Shown here: in pieces, positions 1-11,421 of the stretch
Numbering within the stretch: the first letter of the stretch is position 1
Layout of the letters: each line of letters opens with the position of its first letter
DNA from: Pistacia vera
Lineage: Eukaryota; Streptophyta; Magnoliopsida; Sapindales; Anacardiaceae
DNA: 64,000 nt
Assembly: GCF_008641045.1 (NCBI RefSeq)
Contig: NW_022196313.1
Coordinates: forward strand, 248,001 to 312,000
Direction: 5' to 3'
Position numbers and translations under genes: made by a program
The notes under the pieces: model-generated
Database searches by the model: none
Told to the model about the DNA's origin: nothing
The model's input: the letters and a program-made list of their open reading frames with translations, nothing else

Positions 1-811
1 CTTTGATAGTTGTTGCTTGCCAAAACCTTAAGCAACTCATAGGCCTCTTCTGGTGTCTTATTCTGCAAGGCCCCTCCTGAAGCTGCATCCACCATGGTTT
101 GCACATTACCCATCAATCCATTGTAGAATGTTTGGACTTAAAGCCAATCTGGCAAGCCATGGTGTGGGCATTTCCTCATTAACTCCTTGTATCTCTCCCA
201 AGCCTCATACAATGACTCGGACTCATCTTGTAGAAATGATGTGATATCATTCTTAATTTTGCCGATTTTGCTGGAGGGAAGAACTTAGTAAGGAATTTCT
301 GTGCTAGATCATTCCAAGTTGTGATAGTTCCCGGTGGTAGTGCCATTAACCACCCCTTGGCTTTATCCCCCAATGAGAATGGGAATTACCTCAACCTAAT
401 AGCGTCATCTGACACTCCGTTCGACTTGAAGGTGTCACAAATTTCCAAGAAATTTGCAATATGCTGATTCGAATCTTCCTTCAAATCACCATTAAATCTA
501 ACCGACTGCTGGATCATCTGGATGATTGTCGGCTTGATCTCGAAGTTGTTGGCTTGCACCGTAGGTCTAGTAATACTCGACCCATTACCATTCACTGTGG
601 GAACTGAAAATTCCCTCAGTGTCCTGTTTTCTGGTTCTGCCATTTCAACAACTGTTTCTTCTGCTTCAACAACTATTTCCTTTCTTTCTCTTCTCTCTCT
701 GTTACGTCGTCTGATGGTTCTCTCAATCTCAAGATCAATAGGAACCACTGGTTGACGTCTCGCTCTTCGCATAAACTGCAAAAACAAAAATGAAGGAAAG
801 TGAGACCACAA
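1..811 (-). pseudogene. Ty3/gypsy (Athila-like) Gag, partial and frameshifted
   Basis: Retrotransposon Gag, the particle-forming protein. Translation on the minus strand from 811 gives a basic, arginine-rich start (RRRNRERRERK), then a conserved capsid-type segment (VRFNGDLKEDSNQHIANF). After an in-frame TAA at 386-388 it continues with FSLGDKAKGWLMALPPG and TWNDLAQKFLTKFFPPAK, which I recognise as typical of Athila-lineage Gag. Near position 250 the frame shifts, and Gag-like sequence (NDITSF, then ESLYEAWERYKELM) continues in another frame to the window edge. It lies just downstream of a tRNA-Asp primer site and LTR on the same strand, the normal order for the 5' end of an element. The stop and frameshift make it non-functional. 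Lineage is from motif memory, not a search. Confidence 0.85.
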
Positions 812-890
812 ACCAACTGAAAATTAAAAACAAAATAAAAACTCCAGTCTAGCTAACTATAGAAAAACTCAATGTTAACTTAAAACAAAT

Positions 891-907
891 CCCCGGCAAC
901 GGCGCCA
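891..907 (-). promoter_or_regulatory. Primer binding site, tRNA-Asp type
   Basis: The plus strand reads CCCCGGCAACGGCGCCA, the 3' end of plant tRNA-Asp(GTC) including CCA. On the minus strand it is therefore a perfect 17-nt primer binding site. It sits 6 bases inside the LTR end at 914 and upstream of the Gag frame. tRNA-Asp priming is usual for Athila elements. Confidence 0.9.
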
Positions 908-913
908 AAAACT

Positions 914-2319
914 TGATGCGTGTTTCCTACAACATGCAATATGTAGCAAGTATACTAATCACACAAGTAATATAATGATGAGTGAGTATCGTTCCCACGA
1001 GGATTGTTAGCTAAGCACTAAGCTTCCTACTATTCTCAAGTTGAAGCAATTGATTTCTTTTGGATTGATGGGAGCTATTTCTAATAAAAACTAAACAATG
1101 AATTCTAAACTGAAATTAACTATGAACGCAAGATTACAAAAAAAAAAAACACGGATAGCAATCAATTAAAGCAAAATGGTTAGGGTTTTGACTTCATTCG
1201 GATTTTATGGGTTAAACCTAAAAATTAAACTAAATTCATATTCATATGCATTGGTTGTAAATCGAACTCTCCAAAGTGTTAAACATACCTTCTCAGGCTA
1301 TGTTTTCCTACTCTTCCTTATTAACTTTCCGCACCCAACAATTTGAATGTTAACAAATCCAAGCTCATTAAGCATTAGAATCCTATAATGATTTCATTGA
1401 TTTTTGAATCTATCTCTAGCATCCAATACTACAATGGTGATTACCCAAGAAGCCTAACATGATTCATTTCTCAATCTCACCATGTTCATCACATATAAGC
1501 ATTAAAAATTCAGAGTAAACACACAATCAAAGCATAATCATATGAAAATAAAACAATAAATCACTTAACCCATTAAAATCCGAATTACAATCAAAACCCT
1601 AACCCAAAATAGGTTAGTTCACAGCTAAATCAACACTACAACAAGAAAAACGATAATATTAAAGTTCAGCATAATTAAATTAGAGAAAAGACAAGAAATC
1701 TCCCCAAATGATGAATCCTCTGGTTCGAAATTGAATCTTCACCCTTGTTACAGCTCAAAGTTGTTCAAAAATAAAATCAAAGGAAACGCAAAAAGCTTCT
1801 CAAAACCCTATTCGATTCCCCTCAAAAAGGCTAAGTGTTCTCTTTTATACCTCGTCCAAATTCCCCAGCAAAAACACGCACAAAGTAAAACTATGCGTTT
1901 TACAAAACTGGAATTTACAACTGTCGTCGCGGTGAAGAAGAAATCTCGCCGCGACGAAAAGAGAAGTAGACATGTTTGTGTCTGGCGTACTTCGCCGTGG
2001 CGAAGCTTCTTGAAAAGTTCTAAAATTACAGAACTGCCACTCTGCTTGCATCTTCGCTTGATTCTTCGATCTTCGGTGCTCTCCCTTGGAAGCGAACTTC
2101 TTAGTGCTTTATTCTACTTCAGAACTCTCCCAACTTCTGAGATCCGCTTACTTCTGAGTTATGAATTTCCAAATTTGTCCTTATTTGCTCAAAATGTCCA
2201 TTTTAACCTAAAACACGAAATGTAAAGAATTAAGCAACAATTCAGGTTAAAATGAACTAGAAAGTACCTAAAATCCGACTAAAAAGTCTAATGAAAACGG
2301 TATAATCCACGGATTATCA
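914..2319 (-). mobile_element. 5' LTR of Athila-like gypsy element (family A)
   Basis: A 1406-bp LTR running, on the minus strand, from TGATAATCC (plus 2319) to CACGCATCA (plus 914). It matches a solo LTR at 34219-35610 over its whole length. The primer site and Gag follow towards position 1, so this is the 5' LTR of an element whose rest lies outside the window. It ends the gypsy RT frame that starts at 2320, so it inserted into that older element; the other copy of its target duplication is off-window. It contains GC-rich palindromes (1923-2004) of the TCGC-N4-GCGA form discussed in the findings. The plus-strand open frame at 1731-2225 lies within the LTR and has no recognised homology. Confidence 0.88.
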
Positions 2320-3465
2320 CTCTACTCGAGCTGGATTGCCAACCTAGTTTTAGTAAAGACGCCCAACGGTAAGTGGCAGACCTGTGTTGACTTCACTGAC
2401 CTCAACAAAGCCTACCTAAAGGACAGTTTTCCCATACCCAGGATCGACCAGCTCATTGATGCCACCTTCGAGCACGAGCTGCTGAGTTTTATGGACGCAT
2501 ACTTGAGATACAATCAAATCCCGATGTATGCGCCGGATGAAGAGTATACCTCATTTGTTACAGATCGAGGGCTGTATTGCTATAAGGTTATACCCTTCGG
2601 CCTGAAAAACGCTGGAGCGACTTACTAGCGGATGGTTAACCGAATGTTTTTCCAGTAGATTAGAAAGTCAATGGAAGTCTATGTTGATGACATGCTAGTT
2701 AAGTCGCATGTCGTTTCAGATCACATACAGCATCTCGCTGAGATGTTTGACATCCTCCGAAAGTACATAATGAAGCTCAATCCTTTCAAATGCTCATTCA
2801 GAGTATCCTCAAGAAAATTTATAGGGTACATGGTTAACCAGAGGGGAATAGAGATCAACCCCGAGAAAATCCAAGCTCTCCTCGACATGAAAAGCATGAC
2901 TAACTGAAAACAGGTTCAAAGTCTCAATGGGCGAATAGCGGCACTTAGTTGCTTCATATCGAGGGTAATAGATCACTGTTTGTCGTTCTTCAACATCCTT
3001 AGGGCCAATAAGAAGTTCGAGTGGACTCCCGAGTGTGAACAGGCGTTTCAGAGCATTAAAGAGCACCTCGGAAAACCACCTTTTCTGTCCAAGCCTCTCC
3101 CGCAGGAAATTCTACTCCTGTATTTGTCTATCTCTCAGTACGCGGTCAGTGCAGCTTTAGTTCTGGAAGAGAGTAGGGTTCAATGGCCGGTTTATTACGC
3201 GAGCAAGGGTCTGTTGGATGCCGAGATACGGTATCCAGAAATAGAGCGATTGGCTTATGCCCTGCTGATCGCTTCCAGAAAGTTGCGACCTTACTTCCAC
3301 GCCCACACAATCCATATAATGACCAGTTACCCGCTCAAGTAAGTCCTCCAGAAGCTCGAGGCATTGGGTAAATTGTTCAAGTAGGCCATGGAACTAAGTC
3401 AATTCAATCTGCAGTATAGACCGAAAGCAACCATCAAAGGGCAGGCTGTTGCAGATTTCATGGCG
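2320..3465 (+). pseudogene. Ty3/gypsy reverse transcriptase-RNase H, truncated, five stops
   Basis: One continuous reading frame beginning at 2320 encodes gypsy RT then RNase H. Visible motifs are the substrate-binding segment TCVDFTDLNKAY, the PFGLKNAGATY segment, the catalytic YVDDMLVKSH box near 2680, KLNPFKCSF, and the RT-RNase H connection FEWTPECEQAFQSIKEHL. An RNase H-like segment ending YRPKATIKGQAVADFMA follows. The sequence style resembles the Tat lineage. Stops occur at 2626, 2656, 2905, 3340 and 3382, all in the same frame, with no frameshift seen. The upstream part was separated by the Athila-type insertion at 2319. The downstream part (integrase) is absent because the frame ends at the LTR beginning at 3466. 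Inactive. Confidence 0.9.
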
Positions 3466-3939
3466 TGTTGTCGTAGGCACCCAGAATTAAAACCCTAAAA
3501 ATACACGTAGTAGTGTGAGTAGGGATCGTTCCCACGGAGAGTGTCTAACCGAATTTTATGTTATGTGAACAAGGCTGGGGGGGATTTTAGTAAAAACGTA
3601 AACAATTTCAGGAAAATAAATTCAACCTAAATTACCGAAATCAATCAAAATAACAAAACTTGGTCTAAGTCAACATCCACCATCGGAATCTTACAACTGA
3701 TCATTGATGTAAAATAAATCAATTCTTTTTGTCCTACTCCGGAACTCTCCTAACTTCTGAAATCCTTCAATTCTGAGTCAAAACTTGTCAAATTTTGTCT
3801 TTATTCACTAAAAGAGTCCATTTTAACCTGAAATACGAAAAGTAGAGAATTACGCACCAATTCAGGTAAAAATGCACTAGAAAGTACCTGAAATCCGACA
3901 AAAAGATTAAATAAAAACTGTATAATTTACGGATTATCA
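3466..3939 (-). mobile_element. Short chimeric solo LTR (family B end joined to family A end)
   Basis: A 474-bp LTR-like block with TG/CA termini. Its left half (3466 to about 3720) matches the family B LTRs at 4453 and 24207, including the GGATCGTTCCCACGGAGAG segment. Its right half (about 3740 to 3939) matches the last 200 bases of the family A Athila LTR at 2110-2319, down to the terminal GGATTATCA. Flanking 5-mers are TGGCG and GGGCG, one mismatch apart. However, the left flank is gypsy pol and the right flank is the tandem array, so this is not a clean insertion into one target. I infer recombination between two related LTRs, or a hybrid family. Confidence 0.65.
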
Positions 3940-6900
3940 GGGCGTCATTATAATTTTTTCATACTATATAAGTCAACCATCTCTCAAGCCCTAATCCTTC
4001 TTTACTCTCCCTCATGGCTCACACAAACAAACCAGTGGCACTATGCATTTCCTGGTGATTGACGAGGCTGTCATCACCATGGAGACAACCTCGTGAGTCA
4101 CCAGTCCCTTCTACCTTACTCTGTTTCTAGTACTGGGTTTCAGTTTTTTACGATACCGTATTCTACGTCTAAATCCGTGCAGTTTAGAAAACATTTGCCT
4201 TGAGTGGACGTCGAATCTCAAAGTTATCGCCTTCTGAACATTCTTCGACAATCCAAACCCCTTAGGGGGTTAATTAAAATAAAGGCATTACCTAGGGGGT
4301 CATTATAATTTTTTCATACTATATAAGTCAACCATCTCTCAAGCCCTAATTCTTCTTCATTCTCCCTCACGCCTCACACAAAAAAACCTCCCACATGCCT
4401 CACAGAAACAAACCAGTGGCACTATGCATTTCCTAGCGACTCACGAGGCTGTTGGTGTGCTGTCGCAGGCAACCAAAATTAAAGCCTAAAAACACATGTA
4501 GTAGTATGAGTACGGATCGTTCCCACGGAGAGTGTCTAGTCGAGTTTTATGTTACGTGAACGGGGGGGGGGAGGGGGTTGGGATTGAGTAAAACGGAAAC
4601 AATTTCAAGAAAAACAATTCAAATTAATTAATCAAAATAACAAACGTTGGTATAAGTCAACATCTACCATCAGAATTTTACAACTAATCATCGATGCAAG
4701 TATATATCAATTGCTACTTCGAGTATTCACCATTGGAACTATTTTCCTATCTCTCGTTAGTTGTAGTTAATTAGGAAACAAGCGATCTAATTAATCTTAC
4801 TCCTAAACAACCCTAGACAAGCGCTAAAGGTTTAATCCAGTAGCAGCCTTAAGGGCTAGAGAAATCGATGAAGTTGAACAACACAAACACAAGCGGTTGT
4901 ATTTAATTTAGTTGATTGTTCTTCTTAAGATTTAATAATTCCTGACGTAGCAAATTCTTAAACCTTAATTACTCACAAGTTAGAGGGTTCAAACAATTAC
5001 GGATTTGATATTTAACTTAGCAGTAGATTGCAACAAACAATAAACTAATAGGCCTCTTAGTAATTAAATGAAACAATCATGAAAATAGGCATAGAAGAAC
5101 ATCCAATACTCAAAACATATATTGAACACTAAAAAAATAGATTAGATCTCACAGTTTTATTGATTCTGAGGCCTCCGTTTCCTTCGACCAATTTATAAAA
5201 GTTTTAGCCGCTCATGGCCATAATCAAAACTCAAAAGAGAAAAATTGCAGAAGAGAAGAAGGAGAGGCGTGTGTGTTTTTTTTCTCCCTCAATCTGATCT
5301 CTCTCCCCCTTTAAAAATATCCAATTCAAATCTTTTAATTCTATTCAATCTCCTAAAAATATTCTAATATCATAAAATAACATTTATCCTAATCTGATTA
5401 ATTGCAAATAAAATAAAGTCCTAAAATAAAATAGGAAAGTGGTGTTTCCAACTGTAAATTGCGTGCACTAGGCCTTCAAAACTTCCAATAATAAACTGCC
5501 TATTTGACTTGCATGATAAGGCGGAATGTTCCAAAACGTCAGTAGTGCAGGTACGTCAACTTTAAGCCCGATTACAACCTTGATGCAGCGAGTATCTCTC
5601 CAAACACAAAACATGAAAGTTGTATATCTCTTTCTTAGGGTTCCACAACATTTTGAATCATCTAAATCTAAGTTTGGATGAGAGACTTATGCCCTGATTA
5701 CAAAGCGATGTTGAAACTATCCGAATTCAACTAATTAGTTTTGTTTTGCATTTAACGCCTCCATTTGCATCCTAAATCAAAATAGAATAATAATGAGTAC
5801 ATTTAGTCAAAAAATAAGTATAAAATACTAACATTAAGAGGGTAAATATGACATTTTGCATTCTCATCAGTTGTCATCACCATAAAGACAACCTCGTGAG
5901 TCACCAGTCCCTTCTACCTTACTTTGTTCCTAGTACTGGGCTTCAGTTCTGTACCATACCATATTCTATGTCCAAATCTGTGCAGTTTAAAAAAAAAAAA
6001 TCACCCCAATCGGACATCAGATCGTAAAGTTATCGCTTCCGATCATTCTTCGACAATCCAAACCCCCTAGGGGGTTAATTAACATAAAGGCATTTCCTAG
6101 GGGGTCATTATAATTTTTTCATACTATATAAGTCAACCATCTCTCAAGCCCTAATCCTTCTTCACCCCACCTCATGCCTCACACAAACAAACCTCCCTCA
6201 CGCCTTACACAAACAAACCAATGGCATTATGCATTTCCTGGTGACTCATGAGGCTGTTATCACCACGAAGATAGCCTCGTGAGTCACCAGTCCCTTCTAC
6301 CTTACTTTGTTTCTAGTACTGGGTTTCAGTTCTATACCATACCGTATTCTACGTCAAAATTCGTGCGGTTTAAAAAAAAAAATCACCCTAATCAAACATC
6401 GGATCGCAAAGTTATCGCCTTCCGAACATTCTTCGACAATCCAAACCCCCTAAGGGGTTAATTAAAATAAAGGCATTACCTAGGGGGTCATTATAATTTT
6501 TTCATACCATATAAGTCATCCATCTCTCAAGCCCTAATCTTTCTGCACTCTCCCTCATGCCTCACACAAACAAACGTCCCTCACGCCTCACACAAACAAA
6601 CCAGTGGCACTATGCATTTCTTGGTGACTCACGAGGCTGTCATCACCACGGAGACAGCCTCGTGAGTCACCAGTCTCTTCTATCTTACTCTGTTTCTAGT
6701 ACTGGGTTTCAATTTTGTACCATATCGTATTCAACGTCCAAATCCGTGCGGTTTAAAAAAAATCACCTCGATCGGATGTCGGATCGCAAGGTTATCGCTT
6801 TCCGAACATTCTTCAACAATCCAAACCCCCTAGGGTGTTAATTAAAATAAAGGCATTACCTAGGGGGTCATTATAATTTTTTCATACTATGTCAGCCAGC

Positions 6901-7490
6901 CATCTCTTAAGCCCTAATCCTTCTTCGCTCTCCCTCACGCCTCACACAAACAAACCTCCCTCACGCCTCACACAAACAAACCCAGTGGCACTATGCATTT
7001 CCTGGTAACTCATAAGGCTGTCATCACCACGGAGGTAGCCTCGTGAGTCACCAGTCCCTTCTACCTTACTCTTTTTCTAGTATTGGGTTTCAGTTCTGCA
7101 CCATACCGTATTCTATGTCCAAATCTGTGCGGTTTAAAAAAAAAAAAATCACCCCGATCGAACGTCGGATCACAAAGTTATCACCTTTCGAACATTCTTC
7201 GACAATCCAAACCCCCTAGGGGGTTCATTAAAATAAAGGCATTACCTAGGGGGTCATTAGAATTTTTTCATACTATTCAAGTCAACCATCTCTTAAGCCC
7301 TAATCCTTCTTCACTCTCCCTCACGCCTCACACAAACCTACCTCCCTCAAGCCTCACACAAACAAACCAGTGGCACTATGCATTTCCTGGTGACTCACGA
7401 GGCTATCATCACCACGGAGACAGCCTTGTGAGTCACCAGTAGCTTTTACCTTACTCTGTTTCTAGTACTGGGTTTTAGTTCTGTACAATT
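3940..7490. repeat. Tandem array of about six 365-386 bp units with an internal hairpin
   Basis: Units start at the marker GGGGGTCATTATAAT near 3940, 4305, 6100, 6483, 6863 and 7249. The second unit is split by the solo LTR at 4453-5871 and the last stops near 7490. Each unit holds, in order: a TATA-like CTATATAAGTC; a CCCTAA (telo-box-like) stretch; CT-rich leader sequence with one or two CCTCACACAAACAAACC repeats; an ATG in CTATGCATTTC; a 53-bp inverted repeat; a CTAGTACTGGGTTTCAG stretch; an A-run; and the palindrome AACCCCCTAGGGGGTT. Hairpins lie at 4052-4104, 6238-6290, 6621-6673, 7002-7054 and 7387-7439; in the intact form the two 20-base arms are fully complementary. Open frames through the units have no recognisable product. 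Confidence 0.9.
4453..5871 (-). mobile_element. Solo LTR, gypsy-like family B, with target duplication
   Basis: 1419 bp, from TGGTGTGCTG to ATTCTCATCA on the plus strand; on the minus strand it starts TGATGAGAATGC. The flanking 5-mers GCTGT (4448-4452) and GTTGT (5872-5876) are a target duplication with one mismatch. Removing the insert restores the array sequence GAGGCTGT-CATCACC. The second copy at 24207-25589 matches throughout, including both ends. The TCCGTGGGAACGATCC segment near the 3' end resembles the corresponding part of the family A LTR. No internal sequence or second LTR is present, so it is a solo LTR left by LTR-LTR recombination. Confidence 0.9.
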
Positions 7491-7599
7491 TCTTTTTTTC
7501 AAAATTTAAAACTTTACTACGCATGAAAAGAAGTTGAAAAGTTCTTGTTTGATGTTTGTAGTTTTTGTTTCTGGGTGTGAAAAGAAATTCAAGATCTAG

Positions 7600-8345
7600 A
7601 TGTTGGGTTGCCGTTTTGAGCTACCCTTGGATCCCCATGTAAATAAAACCGGAGACATCTGGCACATGCATATCAAGGTAGTCTTGCTGTTGGGTTTCGT
7701 ATATCTCTATCTATGTTTATGGGTTATGTAAATCTTTCTTTTTAATGTTCAATGATTAGGTTTCAGCTATATTAATTTTTATTAGCATTTATACCTTTCA
7801 GTTCATTGAATATCATGGATTGAGTTTGCAATATTATAAGATTTCTAATAAAGTTTGAAAACTGATACAACTGTCTAAGGGCCAACTTTAGTTTAATTGG
7901 CAAGAACCATTTTTCTTTAAATTACAAACACCTATTTTACTGGATTATTGTTAATGCTGTTGACATACTTCTGTTAATGTAGGATCTGCCTCGGAGCAAT
8001 ATTCTCTATTGCATTGATTGGGGAGAAAATTACAAGCTTCCAGTAAAATTTTCAGTTGCTGGTAGAGGGTTCAAGTAACCACTGAGCATCAAAATTTTCA
8101 ATTGCTGATGTTCTTTCCCTGCCGATATATATGGAAGTAATATCTGTTACAAAAGCTTTTCTTGCGAAACTTATCTGTCTTTTTATACATTAGTAGCTGC
8201 AGAAGTCCGTGATTATTGCATTTTCATATATTCCTGAAATATCTTATCTGAAATTTTTTGACGATTCCACATCTTTTAGAGCGAAGTGTCAAAGCTGTGG
8301 AGTTGCTGCCAGTCTTTGAGTTTTAGTTTCAAAGGCGCCCAAAAA
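7600..8345 (+). pseudogene. Isoamylase-type starch debranching enzyme (ISA3-like) fragment with intron
   Basis: Isoamylases hydrolyse alpha-1,6 branches of glucans in plastids. Exon-like sequence ending at 7677 encodes FELPLDPHVNKTGDIWHM. A GT...AG intron fits 7678-7982. The next exon continues in phase with DLPRSNILY, then jumps to IDWGENYKLP. In isoamylase 3 proteins as I remember them these motifs are separated by roughly 55 residues, so an internal deletion is likely. A third block at about 8281-8345 reads VKAVELLPVFEF, a stop, then FQRRP, matching the conserved LPVFEFDELEFQRRP region. Retained intron-exon structure argues against a processed copy. The catalytic (beta/alpha)8 core was not found. 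It lies directly downstream of the promoter-like array. Confidence 0.75.
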
Positions 8346-11300
8346 TTTGCTGCCAATCTTGGTGTGTATTGTGGCTTGCCTTCAACTTTTCATGTACCTG
8401 TTATTGTGAAATTTCAGAAAGCTTTTGCAACATAATTTTTTCTTTGACTATTTGTTACATCCCAGTTGTTGAGTCTTATATGATAAATTCTTTATTACTT
8501 GCTCTAAAACACGAATTTTCCTATCAAAAAGCTGAACTCTTATGTGATTCATTTTTAAACTTCTATTTTTTATATTAAGTTAATTGCCTCATGCAATGTT
8601 TTGTTTTTTTAACGTGAATACCATATGTTGTTCATCTGTGAACATAGTTGATAATCCCATGGATATAGGCTCACTTTGGATTTCTATATGTGAGAAATTT
8701 GACCATTGAATTTAAAAGTTATAAGTTCTAAAATTTTCCTCCTTTGTTATTCTTTTTTCCTGTGTGCCAAACTTAACCCTAGTCAATCCGCGAGGCCAAA
8801 TCTCTAGTGGAAATTTTTGCAATCTTGTGGCCTAATTTACTATTTTTTTTTTAACTTCAAAAAATGGTTCGAAGATGAGAGATCGGTAGGAAGATGAAGA
8901 ATTAGCTAAATAGATATGTCCAGATTTGTTGTGGATGAGTGTAGCACTATTTCATGAACAAAACTTTGCATTTATGTTGTTTTCTTTTTAATTATGAATA
9001 AATTAGCCTAAGTTGGGCTGCTAGGAATTCACACTTCTGTCTTCACGATTTCAGGAGGAATTCATAGTAATAAGAGTAATAAGAAAAGTTGTTACATAAT
9101 TTACTCGTTCATTCATTGTTTTCTTTTCCATTATTGTTTTCCATGATCCAAAACTATATAAACTATAATGTTAATAACAAAAAGCATCCTTTCATATGCA
9201 TAAACTATGGTAGAATTCTATTTATCTGTTTCCTGAATTCTGTGTAAACATATGACTCAGTCCAAAGTTCTCTTTACCAAGACTTTTACCGAGTTTCAGC
9301 TGAAGATTCTGTATCGGCAGATTCATAAGACGAACCCAGACTTCACATTGACGGATGGATTGATGGTAACTTGATAATATTGCTATTATAAGATTATGTA
9401 CCACCTTATGCTGTACAAATTTGTCAACCCATTTAATTATGTCAATTTATGTATGCTGTGTTATTGCAACCCACCTATTTGCATTTTATTTTAAGATTCT
9501 TGTACAGTAATGTGTACTATATCTGTGGGCCAGTTCTTTTTCAAATAATAGTTTTTTTTATGACTTTTAAGATTCTTTCCATGTGTACTTGAAACCCTAG
9601 TATAGATATCTATACCAAATGAATGAATACAATTTTGTTTGCACTTCACCATAATTCCGCTGGTGCTATACTCTATTCCAGGAGTACGAGAATTTCTTTT
9701 TAAAGCTTATATCAACATCTAATTACTTCGTTGACATTAATCCTATGCTTTATCTAGATTTTCGTCATTGTGCTTGAGAATTAAAAATTCGAGAAAGTAA
9801 TTGTATCTTAGTACTTGAAATAAGATATCATCAGTAGTTTACCGCAAACTCAAATTTCTCCAGCTTTAAACAAATACATTGAATGTTTCATCTGAATTTG
9901 TTTTCCAATTTTTGTTTTAGGAATGGGTGTTGGGATTGAAATATGCTTTACAATATCGTATGTTTACAGGTATATTATCATTAGTATCATTAAGTGCTAC
10001 CAAAACTTGTCGAAACATGTATTGAAGATGCAAAAGAAATCTAAAAGTGATGTCGAATGCATCGGTCTTGTTCCTTGTATCGACACAGGTTTGCGTCGGC
10101 CATTTCTGTAGAACACACTGCAATCTAAAGCAATATTTTTTTTGTCATCAAAACTTGTATACTCTATAATTGTAAAATGTTCAGTATTTTTTATATTCTA
10201 GATCTATACTGGGTACCTTACAAATGCTTAGAACATGTTCATTTCATTTCTCATTTCTCAAAGACAATATTTAATTGGTCCTCAATTTTTTGTATATATT
10301 ATGAGGAGCTTTCATCTTCAGGCAAGTATACCACCCGATCCCACTTTCCTGTACATAATATTGCAAACCAGGCATATCAATAGGAGTCTCACATGTTATG
10401 TGATTACAATGAAATGAATTCAGATATCTTGAACACGATCATGGGCATAAATATTTTTTACATAAAAAGAAAAGTTGTCAACTTACATTAGTCCTCACAG
10501 AAGCGTCTTCTCATCATTGCCCTCTTCTTTTGAAGACCTACAGTTTTTGGCACTCTCTGCATCAGGCATACACTGAAAAGTTCTGATACTATAATTTTAC
10601 AACCCTAATCCCCACATTCTCTAAACAATTCTATAAAAGGCCCCAAAATCAAACAAACTACAACTTCTATGGCAATTAGGTTCTTGGTTCACATAAAAGA
10701 CTCACCACCTAGCAAAATTTTCATTAGGTAATCAAACAGCAACGAATCACGGCAATTTATATTTTTTCACCATACAACTTATGTCCCCAACCTAAATATA
10801 CTCATCTCACTAAAATTGCAAAATTTCACCTTAATAATAAACTAAACTAGAGTAAGAAAACAACATAATAATTTTTTAGTGGTTGCAAACTACCTGCAAT
10901 CCTCGTTCACATTGATAATCATAAAACACTATTCATTTTATGTACACATCTCAATCAGTTTTGAGTGGTTGCTAACTACAAATCATCTGGAAATTTACAA
11001 GTGAAGAGCAATCTGGTTCCAAACATCACTTGAACCTCCAACAATTCCATTATATGATTGTCTGGAATGAAGGCAGAACATCAAATACAGAGGCTTCCAG
11101 TCTTTAACAAGAAGAGACACATCTTCAAAATCTCTTCATAAGTTTGTAGTATTTTGGTACTTCCCCACACAAACCACAAGAAGAGACACATGATCAGATA
11201 TCAAAACTGATGACTGGTATCAACAAATTGTGATTAACTGATAAGAGTTGGTTCAAGGTTCATCACTTTATCCCTTTTTTTAGTATTTAAATTGTATTAT

Positions 11301-11416
11301 GTTGACACTAATGTAATGTTAACAGTGTAAGTGTAAGAGCCATAGATTCTTAACCTCGAGGGTCCTTTGGCTCTTTAGTGAAGCACAGATTGAAGGAAAT
11401 CTCTAGTAAATTATTG
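8346..11416. other. Unassigned AT-rich sequence, possibly decayed gene or intron
   Basis: No transposon ends, RNA genes or recognisable coding exons. Short open stretches exist at 9250-9365 on the plus strand and 10023-10110, and an acidic minus-strand stretch at about 10500-10570 follows an AG. None resembles a family I know. The region keeps the intron-like T-rich character of the debranching-gene remnant before it, so part may be further introns of that gene. The target duplication ATAAG (11417-11421) of the next element ends it. Confidence 0.4.
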
Positions 11417-11421
11417 ATAAG

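Noticed and set aside
3461..3944. TGGCG/GGGCG as an ordinary target duplication
   Set aside because: Flanks on the two sides come from different sequence contexts, so a simple single insertion does not fit.
6279..7442. Serial open frames MSHQSLLPY... and relatives
   Set aside because: They recur because the DNA unit is repeated; ends vary between units and no domain is present.
9222..9404. Open stretch on both strands (MTQSKVLF... on plus, QSIRQCEV... on minus)
   Set aside because: Reads like a possible exon in both directions but I recognise no family and see no convincing splice sites; left as unassigned.
10490..10575. Acidic minus-strand stretch after an AG, possible last exon
   Set aside because: Only about 25 codons, no homology recognised, no partner exons.
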